DNA of 64,000 nucleotides from Shewanella marinintestina (GCF_023283845.1 NZ_JAKILC010000020.1:34635-98634); one strand, 5' to 3'; positions 43,120-53,137 are shown, counted from the first letter of the stretch. A program made the numbers and translations. The notes: generated from the sequence alone by a model not told the origin.

Positions 43120-44985
43120 ATGTTAGAAAAGATTCGCGAAGGCTCACAAGGCGTCATTGCAAAAAGTATTTTAATCCTTGTGATACTTTCTTTTGCATTT
43201 ACGGGTGTAAGTAGTTATTTAGGTTCTTCAACTGAGGTTGCTGCTGCTACCGTAAATGGTGAAGAGATCAGCAACTCAGCTTTAGAACAAGCATATCAAA
43301 ATGAACGTGGTCGTTTAGAGCAACAGTTAGGTGATATGTTTGCGACTTTGTCAGCTGATGACAACTATATGCAAAGCGTAAAGCAGAGCGTATTAGAGCG
43401 TTTAGTTGCTGAAAAGTTGCTTGATCAAAATGCTGCCGAGTTAGGCCTTCGTGTTTCTGACGAGCAGATCAAAGCCGCTATCATGACTGAGCCTGCATTC
43501 CAAACTGATGGTGTATTTGATAACGATCGCTACCAAGCTATTTTGCGTCAGTTAGGTTATCAAGCAAACACTTTCCGCGATATGATGCGCACTGATATGA
43601 CTCGACGTCAGCTTGTAGCGACCTTAGTTGGTTCAGAGTTTGTTCTACCAGGTGAAGCTCAATATGTAGCGGATCTTCAAGGGCAGACTCGTGATATCGG
43701 TTATAAAATCATTGATGCGACTCCATTCCTTGCAGACATCAGTGTCACTGATGAGCAGATCCAAACTTATTACAATGCTAACCTTGCACAGTTTGTGCGC
43801 CCAGAAGTCGTTAGCCTTGATTACATTGAGCTTGACGCTAAAGAGTTAGCGAAAGACATCAAAGTAACTGATGCAGATGCACAAGCTTATTATGACGAGC
43901 ATAAAGCCAACTACACCCAAGCTGAAAAGCGTTTAGCGGCGCATATCTTAGTCCAGTTAGGTGATGATGAAGATGCATCTAAAGCGAAGGCCGAGGCTAT
44001 TTATAAGCAACTTCAAGAAGGCGCTGATTTTGCTGAACTTGCAAAAACAGATTCTGAAGACACGTTCAGCGGCGAACAAGGCGGTCAACTTGACTGGTTC
44101 GAAGCGGGTGTTATGGAGCCTGAGTTTGATACAGCATTGTTTGCCCTAAACAAAGGTGAATACTCAAACGTTGTCAAAACTAACTTCGGTTACCACATCA
44201 TTAAAGCACTTGATATTCAAGCTGGTGCTCAAGCACCATTTGCTGATGTCAAAGAGAAGATTATTGCTCAGCTTCAAGATAAAGCCGCAGTAGATAAGTT
44301 CTACGAACTACAGCAAATTCTTGCTGATACTAGCTATGAAGTTCCTGATACTTTAGTCGAAGCGGCTAAAGACTTAGATGTTGACGTTAAAACAACACCA
44401 GAGTTCACGCGTAATAATGCACCAGAGCTATTTAGCAAGCCAGATCTGCTTAAAGAAGCGTTCTCAACAAATGTGTTAGTTGATGGCATGAATAGTGATG
44501 TACTTGAAGTTGCGCCAAACCATGTTGTAGTTATCCGTGTTAACAGCCATAAAGAGGCTGGTACAATGGATTTAGCTGATGTGCGTAATGCGATTGCTAA
44601 CCGTCTAAAGCAAGAGCAAGCAAATGAAGCTGCTCGTAAGCAAGCTCAAGACGCGATGACTGCTGTTGAAGCATCTGGTATTACTGCTGACTTTACCACT
44701 GAAGATAAGCTGGCACGTTTTGCCCAGAATATTGATGGTGCAATTGTTAATAAAGCATTTGCAATGGCACAGCCTACTGATAAGCCATCAGTAGATACTG
44801 TAGCGCTTGCGAATGGCTATGCAGTTGTTGTTCTAAAGCAAGTTAATGCAGCTGATGGCGTTGACGCCGCTCTACTAGATTCTCTAAAGCAACGCTTAAG
44901 CTCTCAGTACAGTGAGAATGACTATCGTGCGGTAATCGCTTCTCTAAAAGCTAAGGGGGAAGTGCTTTACCCTGTAGCTGAATAG
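43120..44985 (+). CDS. ppiD: Periplasmic peptidyl-prolyl isomerase-like chaperone PpiD
   Basis: A 621-residue inner-membrane protein with one N-terminal membrane anchor at about residues 16-36 (SILILVILSFAFTGV), a SurA_N-like chaperone domain, and a parvulin domain near residues 265-365 (AAHILVQLG, GGQLDWFEAGVMEPEFD, GYHIIKALD). A further SurA_N-like region follows. It helps proteins leaving the Sec translocon fold. The length matches E. coli (623). It follows hupB as in most gammaproteobacteria, but behind two terminators. Confidence 0.96.
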   Translation: MLEKIREGSQGVIAKSILILVILSFAFTGVSSYLGSSTEVAAATVNGEEISNSALEQAYQNERGRLEQQLGDMFATLSADDNYMQSVKQSVLERLVAEKLLDQNAAELGLRVSDEQIKAAIMTEPAFQTDGVFDNDRYQAILRQLGYQANTFRDMMRTDMTRRQLVATLVGSEFVLPGEAQYVADLQGQTRDIGYKIIDATPFLADISVTDEQIQTYYNANLAQFVRPEVVSLDYIELDAKELAKDIKVTDADAQAYYDEHKANYTQAEKRLAAHILVQLGDDEDASKAKAEAIYKQLQEGADFAELAKTDSEDTFSGEQGGQLDWFEAGVMEPEFDTALFALNKGEYSNVVKTNFGYHIIKALDIQAGAQAPFADVKEKIIAQLQDKAAVDKFYELQQILADTSYEVPDTLVEAAKDLDVDVKTTPEFTRNNAPELFSKPDLLKEAFSTNVLVDGMNSDVLEVAPNHVVVIRVNSHKEAGTMDLADVRNAIANRLKQEQANEAARKQAQDAMTAVEASGITADFTTEDKLARFAQNIDGAIVNKAFAMAQPTDKPSVDTVALANGYAVVVLKQVNAADGVDAALLDSLKQRLSSQYSENDYRAVIASLKAKGEVLYPVAE

Positions 44986-45043
44986 CAGTGAGCATTACTG
45001 AATAAATAGCGTCTAGCTTTTTAACTAGGCATTAAAAACCGGC

Positions 45044-45072
45044 TAATAAAGCCGGTTTTTTTATGTCTTAAA
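45044..45072 (+). terminator. Terminator after ppiD
   Basis: The ten-base stem AAAAACCGGC/GCCGGTTTTT has a seven-base loop and a T-run of seven. Confidence 0.92.
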
Positions 45073-45243
45073 TTAGGCATGATTTAACTATTGCTCAGAA
45101 AGTTAGCTTAATACACTAAAGTGGATAGAGTTCTCATTAATGAAGGCAAAGACTCGAGTGATCCTTCTTTGGGGCGGAGAAGGTCTTGTTATGTGTTTAT
45201 ACAGGGCATTCGAAGGGAAAGGCGTTTTTTATAGCGGAAATAA

Positions 45244-45274
45244 AAAACGCTGTAATCAATGATTACAGCGTTTT
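45244..45274 (-). terminator. Terminator after fabV
   Basis: The 14-base perfect stem AAAACGCTGTAATC/GATTACAGCGTTTT with a three-base loop lies 27 bases past the fabV stop codon. Confidence 0.92.
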
Positions 45275-45300
45275 ATGGTTAGCTCTTGTAGCTACTATGA

Positions 45301-46503
45301 TTAGATTGAAACTACGTCAAACTCAACGTGTGGGTTAACGTCTGCTTCGTAATCAATACCTTCTACACCGAAACCGAATAGTTTAAGGAATTCTTCCTTA
45401 TATTCACGGTAATCAGTCAGTTCAGCTAGGTTTTCAGTCGTCACTTGTGGCCACATATCACGGCAATGCTGCTGGATCTCTTCACGAAGTTCCCAGTCAT
45501 CCAAACGCAGACGGTTTGACTCATCAACGTCAGCCTTAGTGCCATCAGCTTTGAATAGGCGCTCATTGAACATACGGCTAATCTGCTCTATACAGCCTTC
45601 ATGTAGCCCTTCTGCACGCATCTTCTTAAATACCATTGCGATGTATAGCGGCATTACAGGAATAGCAGAGCTTGCTTGAGTAACAACACTCTTTAGTACC
45701 GCAACGTTTGAACTGCCACCCGTTGCCGAAAGCTTTGCATCAAGAGCGTGAGCAGCCCGGTCAAGATCCATTTTGGCTTTGCCTAGTGCGCCGTGCCAAT
45801 AGATAGGCCAAGTTAGCTCTGTACCAATGTAGCTGTAAGCAACCGTTTTGCAGTTGTCAGCAAGAACACCGGCTTCTGATAGAGCTTGCATCCATAGCTC
45901 CCAATCTTCTCCACCCATCACGGTGACAGTATCAGCAATCTCTTGCTCAGAAGCTGGCTCTACGCTTGCTTCAATGATTAGGTCTTTATTGGTATCTACA
46001 GCCGTAGCGGTGTAGGTTTCGCCAATAGGCTTTAATGATGAGCGAATAAGCTCGCCGCTATCAGGCATTTTACGTACTGGAGAGGCAAGTGAGTAAACCA
46101 CCATATCAATTTGACCTAGGTCTTGTTTGATAAGCTCAATCGCTTTTTGTTTAGCTTCATGGCTAAATGCATCACAGTTAATGCTTTTAGAGTAAAGGCC
46201 TTCCGCTTTAGCAAACTTGTCAAAAGCCGCTGAGTTGTACCAACCAGCAGTACCTGGTTTAGTTTCAGTACTTGGCTTTTCAAAAAACACACCTAACGTG
46301 GCTGCATCGCTGCCAAAAGCTGCGGTGATACGTGAAGAAAGACCATATCCGCTTGAAGAACCAACAACTAAGACTTTTTTTGGGCCGTTAGCAATTTTGC
46401 CTTTTGCCTTGGTAAAGTTAATTTGCTCAAGGACGTTAGCTTCGCAGCCAACAGGATGGGTCGTAGTACAAATAAAACCACGGATTCTAGGTTTGATGAT
46501 CAT
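45301..46503 (-). CDS. fabV: Enoyl-[acyl-carrier-protein] reductase FabV
   Basis: A 400-residue NADH-dependent short-chain-dehydrogenase-type reductase that performs the last step of each fatty-acid elongation round. The nucleotide-binding GSSSGYGLSSR, the family N-terminus MIIKPRIRGFICTTTHPVGCE, and the Y-x8-K catalytic pair (YWHGALGKAK) are all present. FabV is larger than FabI and naturally insensitive to triclosan. No fabI is visible in this window. It is a single gene ending at a strong terminator. Confidence 0.97.
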   Translation of the reverse strand: MIIKPRIRGFICTTTHPVGCEANVLEQINFTKAKGKIANGPKKVLVVGSSSGYGLSSRITAAFGSDAATLGVFFEKPSTETKPGTAGWYNSAAFDKFAKAEGLYSKSINCDAFSHEAKQKAIELIKQDLGQIDMVVYSLASPVRKMPDSGELIRSSLKPIGETYTATAVDTNKDLIIEASVEPASEQEIADTVTVMGGEDWELWMQALSEAGVLADNCKTVAYSYIGTELTWPIYWHGALGKAKMDLDRAAHALDAKLSATGGSSNVAVLKSVVTQASSAIPVMPLYIAMVFKKMRAEGLHEGCIEQISRMFNERLFKADGTKADVDESNRLRLDDWELREEIQQHCRDMWPQVTTENLAELTDYREYKEEFLKLFGFGVEGIDYEADVNPHVEFDVVSI

Positions 46504-46681
46504 ATTTTTTGATTCTCTTAAAAAATTGTCTCTAGGATAATTAAACCGACATCAAATGGCACTCGTTTTTGTCGAAAATCGGCTTTTTTATCAGTGGTAG
46601 GAGCAGTTTAGCACGCTCAAGACTGTCCATTTTGATATTGGTTTTCACCTCATTTAAGGCGAAAAAATATGTTTAACAGAG

Positions 46682-47467
46682 TTACTTTTTACGAGTAAAC
46701 AAACTCTGCTCTTGAATTAATCTTTGAGTATATTCGTGTTGTGGTGCATTAAATAATTGTTCTGTATTGGCTTTTTCTACCATTACGCCTTTTTTTAGCA
46801 CCATTATTTTGTCACTTACATGACGAATAATATTCATGTTATGTGATACAAAAATATACGATAAGCCCATATCCTGCTGCAATTCTAGCAATAAGTTTAG
46901 GATCTGTGAGCGTACAGATAGATCTAAGGCTGTTAAGGCTTCATCGGCAATAATAATTTTAGGATCTAACATAAGTGCTCTAGCAACGGCGACTCGTTGT
47001 TTTTGTCCTTCAGAAATCATGTGAGGATAAAACTCTACGTGTTCAGGCAATAACCCCACTTTTCTTAGTTTATCAATAACTTGTGCTTTACGTTCATGGC
47101 TATCCAATTTTGTATTAAATTTAAGGGGCTCATCTAGCAGCTCGCCAATGGTTAACCGTGGGTTGAGCGAGGTATTTGGATCTTGAAAAATCATCCGGAT
47201 CAATCGACAACGTTGCTTTAAGTCTTGTTTTTCTAAAGCCTCACCTTCAAAGAAGATTTCACCGCCACTTCGAATTTCAGCGCCTACAAGAATGCGAGCG
47301 ATGGTACTTTTGCCTGAGCCTGCTTCACCTACAATGGCTAATGTTTCGCCTTGATTAAGTTCAAAGGAAACTGGAGACAAAGCATGGTTATACTGACGCT
47401 TAAAACGTTTATAGCCAGCATAGTAACTTTTACTTAAATCATTAACTTTAAGAAGGGGTGTCGTCAT
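46682..47467 (-). CDS. sapF: Peptide ABC transporter ATP-binding protein SapF
   Basis: A 261-residue ATPase of the Sap system (putrescine/antimicrobial-peptide ABC transporter). Walker A GEAGSGKS is at 47-54, the Q-loop is IFQDPNTSLNP, the signature region is SEGQKQRVA, and Walker B IIIADEAL is followed by the switch histidine in FVSHNM. ATG 47467 overlaps the end of sapD by 20 bases. A longer frame from 47503 has no family support. It is the last gene of the sapABCDF operon. Confidence 0.94.
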   Translation of the reverse strand: MTTPLLKVNDLSKSYYAGYKRFKRQYNHALSPVSFELNQGETLAIVGEAGSGKSTIARILVGAEIRSGGEIFFEGEALEKQDLKQRCRLIRMIFQDPNTSLNPRLTIGELLDEPLKFNTKLDSHERKAQVIDKLRKVGLLPEHVEFYPHMISEGQKQRVAVARALMLDPKIIIADEALTALDLSVRSQILNLLLELQQDMGLSYIFVSHNMNIIRHVSDKIMVLKKGVMVEKANTEQLFNAPQHEYTQRLIQEQSLFTRKK

Positions 47468-48455
47468 TACATGGCTCGCTGTTATAAGGGAAATGACAAG
47501 CAAAATAGCGGTCTTTTTGATGACATAGACTTGGCTTGCTGACGCAACGTTTTTGCGCCTGTGGGCAACGTGGACCTAGGCGACAGCCTATCGGCAGATG
47601 TTGCAACGCGGGTGATGAACCTGGCAGTGTCTGCATAACCGATTTATGAGCTAAACCGCCAGAATAGTCTGGCATATTGTCTAAAAGGGCTTTGGTGTAC
47701 GGATGAAAAGGCTGCTCTAATACTTCAGCCGTAGGGCCTGACTCCATTACCTGACCACAATAGAGCACAGTTAGTTGATCGCACCAGCCAGATAACGTGT
47801 CTAGCTCATGACTAATCAATAGAATTGATACGTTATGAAGTTGATTGAGTTTACTCAAAAGCCTAAATATTTGTGCTTGAGTACTTAATTCCATTGAATC
47901 GGTAGGTTCGTCGGCAATTAACAACCTTGGCTGGTTGGCAATAGCCATAGCTATCATCACTTTTTGGCATTCACCAGCTGAAAGCTCCCAAGCATAGCTG
48001 CTCATAACCTCTTCAGTGTTTTTGATACCTACTTTGTGAAGCCACTTTTGTGCGATAGCTTTACGGGCTTTATTGCGTCGCCAAAATCCAATCTTTTTGT
48101 CTAAGGGCATTGCTTCAATAAGCTGGCTGCCTACCGTTATTGCAGGATCTAAACTACCTGTAGGATCTTGGAAAATAACTGCAATTTCGCTGCCCATTAA
48201 ATTACGGCGTTGTTTGGCAGACATATCCATTAGGTTCTGCCCATCCCACATCATACGGTCAGCGGTGATTGTCCAGTTATGGCCTGGCACCCCTAATATA
48301 GCGCGCGCGAGTAATGTTCGTCCTGAGCCAGATTCTCCAACAAGGCCATGTAGCTCACCAGGGTTAATCATCAGGCTAACGCGCTCAAGTGCTTTCACTC
48401 GTCCTTGTGGGGTGTCGAGTTCAATGGTGAGATTACGAATATCGAGTAATGGCAT
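47448..48455 (-). CDS. sapD: Peptide ABC transporter ATP-binding protein SapD, with altered Walker A
   Basis: A 335-residue ATPase subunit of the Sap transporter. In E. coli, SapD also supports potassium uptake by Trk. The Walker A region reads GESGSGRT at 40-47: the invariant lysine is replaced by Arg46 (codon CGA), whereas E. coli SapD has GSGKS as I recall it. The Q-loop IFQDPTGSLDP, signature LSAGECQKV, Walker B LLIADEPT and switch LISHEL look intact. A C-terminal oligopeptide-transporter extension has the four-cysteine pattern CRLGPRCPQAQKRC. It overlaps sapF and follows sapC after 4 bases. Confidence 0.94.
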   Translation of the reverse strand: MPLLDIRNLTIELDTPQGRVKALERVSLMINPGELHGLVGESGSGRTLLARAILGVPGHNWTITADRMMWDGQNLMDMSAKQRRNLMGSEIAVIFQDPTGSLDPAITVGSQLIEAMPLDKKIGFWRRNKARKAIAQKWLHKVGIKNTEEVMSSYAWELSAGECQKVMIAMAIANQPRLLIADEPTDSMELSTQAQIFRLLSKLNQLHNVSILLISHELDTLSGWCDQLTVLYCGQVMESGPTAEVLEQPFHPYTKALLDNMPDYSGGLAHKSVMQTLPGSSPALQHLPIGCRLGPRCPQAQKRCVSKPSLCHQKDRYFACHFPYNSEPCNDDTPS

Positions 48456-48459
48456 AATA

Positions 48460-49350
48460 TTAATTTCTGATGGGCGATAACGCCGATCTCAATCCGTCAC
48501 CAACTAAATTAATGGCTAAAACGCTGCACAATATGGCAACTCCTGGAATGGTAACAGTCCAAGGTGCGGTCAATAAGTTATCCAATCCTTGCGATACCAT
48601 AGCTCCCCATTCTGGGCTTGGCGCTTGGGCGCCCAGATTTAAAAAGCCGAGTGCAGCAATATCCAAAATAGCAGCAGAAATGGCGAGTGTAGTTTGAATA
48701 ATGACGGTTTCCCAGACGTTTGGCATAATGACATACCAAAATACCTGAATAGAATTGGCACCATCGAGTTTAGCGGCGGTAACATAGTCTTTTTGCAACT
48801 CTTCATGCACGGCTTGGTGGATAGCACGGACAAACTGCGGTGTTAGTGCAATACCTACAGCCCAAAATACATTATCTAAACCGGGCCCCATAACGGCTAC
48901 AACAAGGATCGCAAGTAGCAAGGATGGGATAGAAAGAAGTGCATCTAATAAGTGACTTAAAATTGATGATTTTAGTCCTTTCATCATGCCTGAAATCGAG
49001 CCGATAATAAAACCAACGAGTAATGATGCGAGAACAATGGCAAGTGCCATTCCAAATGTCAGGTGCGCACCATGGAGTAGGCGACTAAAAATATCTCTAC
49101 CTAAATCATCAGTGCCAAGAAAATGTTCAACAGTACCACTCGCATCCCAAGATGGCGGTAACAGCAAAGCTAGTGGATCTTGTTGCTCTGGCGAAAACGG
49201 CGCAATCCATGGACCAAACAAGGCTAAAGTGAGTAAACAAAAAACAGCCCAAAGCCCCATTAATGCAAATGGGTTGTCGGCAAATGCTTGCCAAACCTTT
49301 TGCATCGGAGAAGGAATATGGTCTTCTTGATAGATTCTAATTCGCGGCAT
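48460..49350 (-). CDS. sapC: Peptide ABC transporter permease SapC
   Basis: A 296-residue inner-membrane permease, the same length as E. coli SapC. The N-terminal helix is at about 30-50 and five more follow. The LGTDDLGRDIFSRLLHG segment of DppC/OppC-type permeases and the EAA-like coupling motif with DGAN-IQ-F are present. ATG 49350 gives the family N-terminus (MPRIRIYQEDHIPSP). It overlaps the end of sapB by 14 bases. The longer frame upstream is rejected. Confidence 0.94.
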   Translation of the reverse strand: MPRIRIYQEDHIPSPMQKVWQAFADNPFALMGLWAVFCLLTLALFGPWIAPFSPEQQDPLALLLPPSWDASGTVEHFLGTDDLGRDIFSRLLHGAHLTFGMALAIVLASLLVGFIIGSISGMMKGLKSSILSHLLDALLSIPSLLLAILVVAVMGPGLDNVFWAVGIALTPQFVRAIHQAVHEELQKDYVTAAKLDGANSIQVFWYVIMPNVWETVIIQTTLAISAAILDIAALGFLNLGAQAPSPEWGAMVSQGLDNLLTAPWTVTIPGVAILCSVLAINLVGDGLRSALSPIRN

Positions 49351-50368
49351 AAATTTCTTTCCTACTAAGCGGATTATAGGCTGTATGCAGCACTTCAATT
49401 AAAATACTAAAGAAGATAATAATGAGCGCAACGCCCAATACACCGCCTTGGATCACTGTGTAATCTCGCTGATAAATGCCTGATACGAGCCAGCTTCCTA
49501 CCCCCTGACGAGAAAATATAACCTCGACTATCATAGCGTAGCTAGCAAATGTGCCTAACATTAGGCCCATATTTTTTAATACAGGAATGAGTGCGTTAGG
49601 TAATGCATGACGTAGCACAATTGTACCAGTGTGGAGTCCTCGAGCTTCAGCAGCTTTAATATAAGGTTGTTCCATGATGGTCAACATGGCAGCACGAGTA
49701 ATACGCACTACTACCGTAAAAGGTAATACAGCTAATGTTATTGACGGCAAAATGATATGAAACACAGCGTCTTTAAATGCCGATACGCGGTAGATTGAAT
49801 CTGACAGTAAAGTATCGATCAACATAAAGCCTGTGACAGGTTCTATTTCGTAAAGCAAATTAATCCGACCAGAAACGGGTAACCAGCCTAATTCAACGCC
49901 AAACCAAAGTGATAAGGTCAAACCTAGCCAAAATACAGGTATGGAATAGCCAGTTAAGGTTATTGCCATAATACTGTGTTGAGTGACCTTGTTTTTGCTT
50001 AACGACGCTAAAACACCTAATGGAACACCAAATAATACCGCTATGAGTCCGGCAACTATAGCGAGTTCGAAAGAGGCGGGTAAAGCTTGTGTCAATTCCT
50101 CAATCACAGGGCGTTGTGAAGTCACTGATAGACCTAAATCACCACTTAAACGGGTCTGAGCATAGGCGATAAACTGCTGTAGCTGATTACCGTTTAGTTG
50201 GTAATTATCAGTAATATTTTGCAGTTGTGTTGAAGTAGGTGCCGCTATCCCTGACAGCGCATAAGGTCTTTCGACAGGGAAATGCCCTGTAGTGATAAAT
50301 AGCACAGTAATCAATGCGATAGTTGTAGCTATAAATAGATTTAAGCGACGAACTAAATAGCGACCCAT
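49337..50368 (-). CDS. sapB: Peptide ABC transporter permease SapB
   Basis: A 343-residue inner-membrane permease of the DppB/OppB type. The N-terminal helix follows MGRYLVRRLNLF, a periplasmic loop holds the QLNGNQLQQFIAY region, and the C-terminal half has the permease motif with AAEARGLHTGTIVLRHALPNALIP. Its start overlaps the sapA stop as TAATG, indicating translational coupling. It is slightly longer than E. coli SapB (321). Confidence 0.94.
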   Translation of the reverse strand: MGRYLVRRLNLFIATTIALITVLFITTGHFPVERPYALSGIAAPTSTQLQNITDNYQLNGNQLQQFIAYAQTRLSGDLGLSVTSQRPVIEELTQALPASFELAIVAGLIAVLFGVPLGVLASLSKNKVTQHSIMAITLTGYSIPVFWLGLTLSLWFGVELGWLPVSGRINLLYEIEPVTGFMLIDTLLSDSIYRVSAFKDAVFHIILPSITLAVLPFTVVVRITRAAMLTIMEQPYIKAAEARGLHTGTIVLRHALPNALIPVLKNMGLMLGTFASYAMIVEVIFSRQGVGSWLVSGIYQRDYTVIQGGVLGVALIIIFFSILIEVLHTAYNPLSRKEIYAAN

Positions 50369-51996
50369 TACAAATCTCCTTCAGGCGCTATCGTCTTAGC
50401 ATTTTCAAATGAAATCCCGCCAAACGGGGTGAGTTGAGTTTGTTTCACATTTTTACTTTTAAACGTTAGCTGTGTGGCATGGGCAAAAGTCATCATAGGG
50501 ACGTGCTCGTTAAATAGAGCTTCAGCCTGCTGATATAAAATTTTACGTTCTGGCTCTGAAGTGGTGGCTTTAGCCTTAGCTAATGTGCGATCCATTTCTA
50601 GATTACACCATTGTGCGCGATTGCTTGAGGACGCTAAAGAAGCGCAGCTCATAATTGGTGAGAAAAAGTTATCAGGATCGCTATTATCGGCATTCCAACC
50701 TATTAATACCGAGTCATATTGATTGTTATTTAGCTTTTGGTTAAACACACTCCAGTCAAAGGTGACAATATTGACCTTAACACCAATATTAGCCAAATCA
50801 GCTTGGATTAGCTCGGCGGTCTTTAGCGCATTTGGATTATAAATACGGGCTACAGGCATAGCCCAGATATCGATAGTGAGATCTTTTATGCCAGCATCTG
50901 CAAGTAACGCTCGTGATTTTTCAGGATTATAGTGATAACTACTTTTGTTGTAATGATAGGCCCAAGATTGTGGCGGCAACATACCGGTCGCTTTAATTGC
51001 TGTCTCCTGGTACACGGCACGTAGAATATTTTGCTTATCAACGGCGTACGCTAAGGCTTGGCGTACACGTACATCATCAAATGGCTTCTTTTTAGTATTA
51101 AAGGCCCAAAACGCTACGTTAAATCCAAGCTGGGTATCTATCTCAAGGTTCGAATGTTGTTTGATGACAGGTAGTTCACCCGCTTTGGGCAGAGCTGAAA
51201 CACTACAATCGCCAGTAATTAGCTTAGTTAATCGAGCACTACTTTGTGGAGTAATATTAAAAACTAGTTGCTCAAACTCAGGTGGGGTGCGCCAGAAGTT
51301 GTTGTTTCTATGATAACGAATATATTCATTCTTAACGTAATTAACCAGTTTAAAAGGCCCTGTGCCAATAGGCATTCTGTCGAGCTGCTCTGGTTTGCCC
51401 TTTGCTAATAAATTATCGGCATACTCTTTTGACAAGATAACTGAAAAGCCTGTCGCCAAATTAGCTAAAAACGATGCGTTCGTTTGGTTTAGATGGAAGA
51501 TAACTTCGTCATTCGCTACCTTTTCAATGCGTTCAACCTGTTGGGTGAAACCGATACTCTGGAAAAATGGGTAACCAGTTTTAGAGATAGCATGGTAGCT
51601 ATTTTGGCTATCGATAATACGATTGAAGGAGAAAAGCACATCGTCGGCGTTAAATGTACGTGTAGGGCTAAACCAATCCGTTTTATGGAACTGTACATCT
51701 GGGCGTAATTTAAAACGATAACTTAAACCGTCATCATTCGTTTCCCATGAGGTCGCTAAAGCAGGGACGATTTCGCCAGATACAGGGTCATAATCGACTA
51801 AACTGTCGTATAACTGCTGTGAGGTGGCGTCAATAGTGGTACCAGAGGTCACCAATTGCGGATTAAAAGTCTCAGGATTGCCTTCAGAGCAATAGACTAA
51901 ACCAGTGGGAACTTGCTGGGGGCCACAGGCGATGAGGAACAAGTTAATCGCAGAGATCCCAGTGATCAACTTAATTCTCTTTAACAGCAGTTTCAT
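50368..51996 (-). CDS. sapA: Peptide ABC transporter substrate-binding lipoprotein SapA
   Basis: A 542-residue family 5 solute-binding protein. It has a lipoprotein signal with lipobox LIAC (Cys24) and the family signature around FHKTDWFSPTRTFNADDVLFSFNR. It captures peptides (including antimicrobial ones in other bacteria) or related cations for import through SapBC. E. coli SapA is a soluble periplasmic protein. The visible cysteine here suggests membrane anchoring. It is the first gene of the sap operon, 64 bases behind the pspF stop codon on the same strand, so read-through from pspF is possible. The start has only a weak ribosome-binding site. Confidence 0.93.
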   Translation of the reverse strand: MKLLLKRIKLITGISAINLFLIACGPQQVPTGLVYCSEGNPETFNPQLVTSGTTIDATSQQLYDSLVDYDPVSGEIVPALATSWETNDDGLSYRFKLRPDVQFHKTDWFSPTRTFNADDVLFSFNRIIDSQNSYHAISKTGYPFFQSIGFTQQVERIEKVANDEVIFHLNQTNASFLANLATGFSVILSKEYADNLLAKGKPEQLDRMPIGTGPFKLVNYVKNEYIRYHRNNNFWRTPPEFEQLVFNITPQSSARLTKLITGDCSVSALPKAGELPVIKQHSNLEIDTQLGFNVAFWAFNTKKKPFDDVRVRQALAYAVDKQNILRAVYQETAIKATGMLPPQSWAYHYNKSSYHYNPEKSRALLADAGIKDLTIDIWAMPVARIYNPNALKTAELIQADLANIGVKVNIVTFDWSVFNQKLNNNQYDSVLIGWNADNSDPDNFFSPIMSCASLASSSNRAQWCNLEMDRTLAKAKATTSEPERKILYQQAEALFNEHVPMMTFAHATQLTFKSKNVKQTQLTPFGGISFENAKTIAPEGDL

Positions 51997-52060
51997 TTAA
52001 CAATCATTTTTGAGCTGAACGTTAATAGCTATTTTAACAGTGCCCGCTAGCTAACAGCAA

Positions 52061-53137
52061 TTATTTATCCAGTAAGTTGTATTTCTTTAAGATCCCGCGC
52101 AATTGGTGATAGCTTAAACCGAGTAAATCCGCGGTCTTCTTCTGGTTAAATTGCCCAGCCTCTAATGCTTGCTTTAGTATTTGTATTTCACTTTGTTCAC
52201 AATGTGTTTTGAAGTCGATAGGGAAGTTAACGCTGTTTGAATGCCCATTGCTATTTGAAACCTGTAGCTGTTCTTCCGAAAGGTCCGTATTTAGCGGAGT
52301 TTCCGTAGGAGTTTTTTGTTGACGCTCAATAGTTTTAACACGCTTAGTCGGCCGATAAGGTGAAGCAAACGGATCGATAATAATCTGCTCAATCGCTGCA
52401 TTAGTATCAGCGTTACGGTATACACTGCGTTCAACCACGTTTTTCAGTTCTCGAATATTACCTGGCCATGGGTATTCCATAAGCTGCTCGATTGCACTAC
52501 TACTAAAGCCCTCAAATAATTCCAATTTTAATTGCCTTGCCATACCCACAGCAAAGTATTCTGCTAATGGCATGATATCTTCAGCACGGTGTCTTAATGG
52601 TGGTAAAGTAATGACATCAAAAGCGAGTCTGTCGAGTAAATCAGCTCTAAATTCACCAGCATCGGCTAAAGTGGGTAAATCCTCATTTGCGGCGCAAATA
52701 AGACGCACATCAGTTTGTACGGTTTTACTGCCACCCACACGTTCGAACTCGCCATATTCAATCACTCGTAGAAGTTTTTCTTGAATGAGCCCCGATGTAT
52801 TAGCAAGTTCATCTAAAAATAGGGTACCACCGTCTGCACGTTCAAATCGGCCTTGATGCTTTTTACTGGCTCCGGTAAAAGCTCCTGCGTCGTGGCCAAA
52901 AAGCTCACTTTCAAGTAGATTCTCACTTAAGGACGAACAATTAAGTTTGATAAAGCTTTGATCCCAACGTTTTGACAAGTAATGTAATCGCTCAGCAATA
53001 AGCTCTTTACCTGTTCCACGTTCACCAATAATTAGTACCGGCTTAGATAAAGGCGCGACTTGGGAAATATGCTCAAGAACTTCCAATAGTGCATTGGATT
53101 GTCCGATAAGATTATCTTGTTGAAATTGCTTTCTCAC
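52061..53137 (-). CDS. pspF: Phage-shock operon transcriptional activator PspF
   Basis: A 358-residue sigma-54 enhancer-binding protein without an N-terminal receiver domain, as in PspF. The AAA+ core holds Walker A GERGTGKE at 38-45, the GAFTGA loop at 85-90, and Walker B GGTLFLDELAN. A linker follows, then a C-terminal Fis-type helix-turn-helix (KKTADLLGLSYHQLRGILKKY). It activates pspA, which is divergent and 175 bases away, and is held inactive by PspA. The linker between the AAA+ core and the helix-turn-helix (about 265-315) is longer than in E. coli PspF (325 residues). Confidence 0.95.
   Translation of the reverse strand: MRKQFQQDNLIGQSNALLEVLEHISQVAPLSKPVLIIGERGTGKELIAERLHYLSKRWDQSFIKLNCSSLSENLLESELFGHDAGAFTGASKKHQGRFERADGGTLFLDELANTSGLIQEKLLRVIEYGEFERVGGSKTVQTDVRLICAANEDLPTLADAGEFRADLLDRLAFDVITLPPLRHRAEDIMPLAEYFAVGMARQLKLELFEGFSSSAIEQLMEYPWPGNIRELKNVVERSVYRNADTNAAIEQIIIDPFASPYRPTKRVKTIERQQKTPTETPLNTDLSEEQLQVSNSNGHSNSVNFPIDFKTHCEQSEIQILKQALEAGQFNQKKTADLLGLSYHQLRGILKKYNLLDK

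Larger units (their letters stand above)
44986..45300. other. Gap between ppiD and fabV
   Basis: The 315 bases between two converging genes hold one terminator at each end (listed separately). The middle, about 45075-45240, contains no gene or repeat that I can recognise. Confidence 0.6.
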
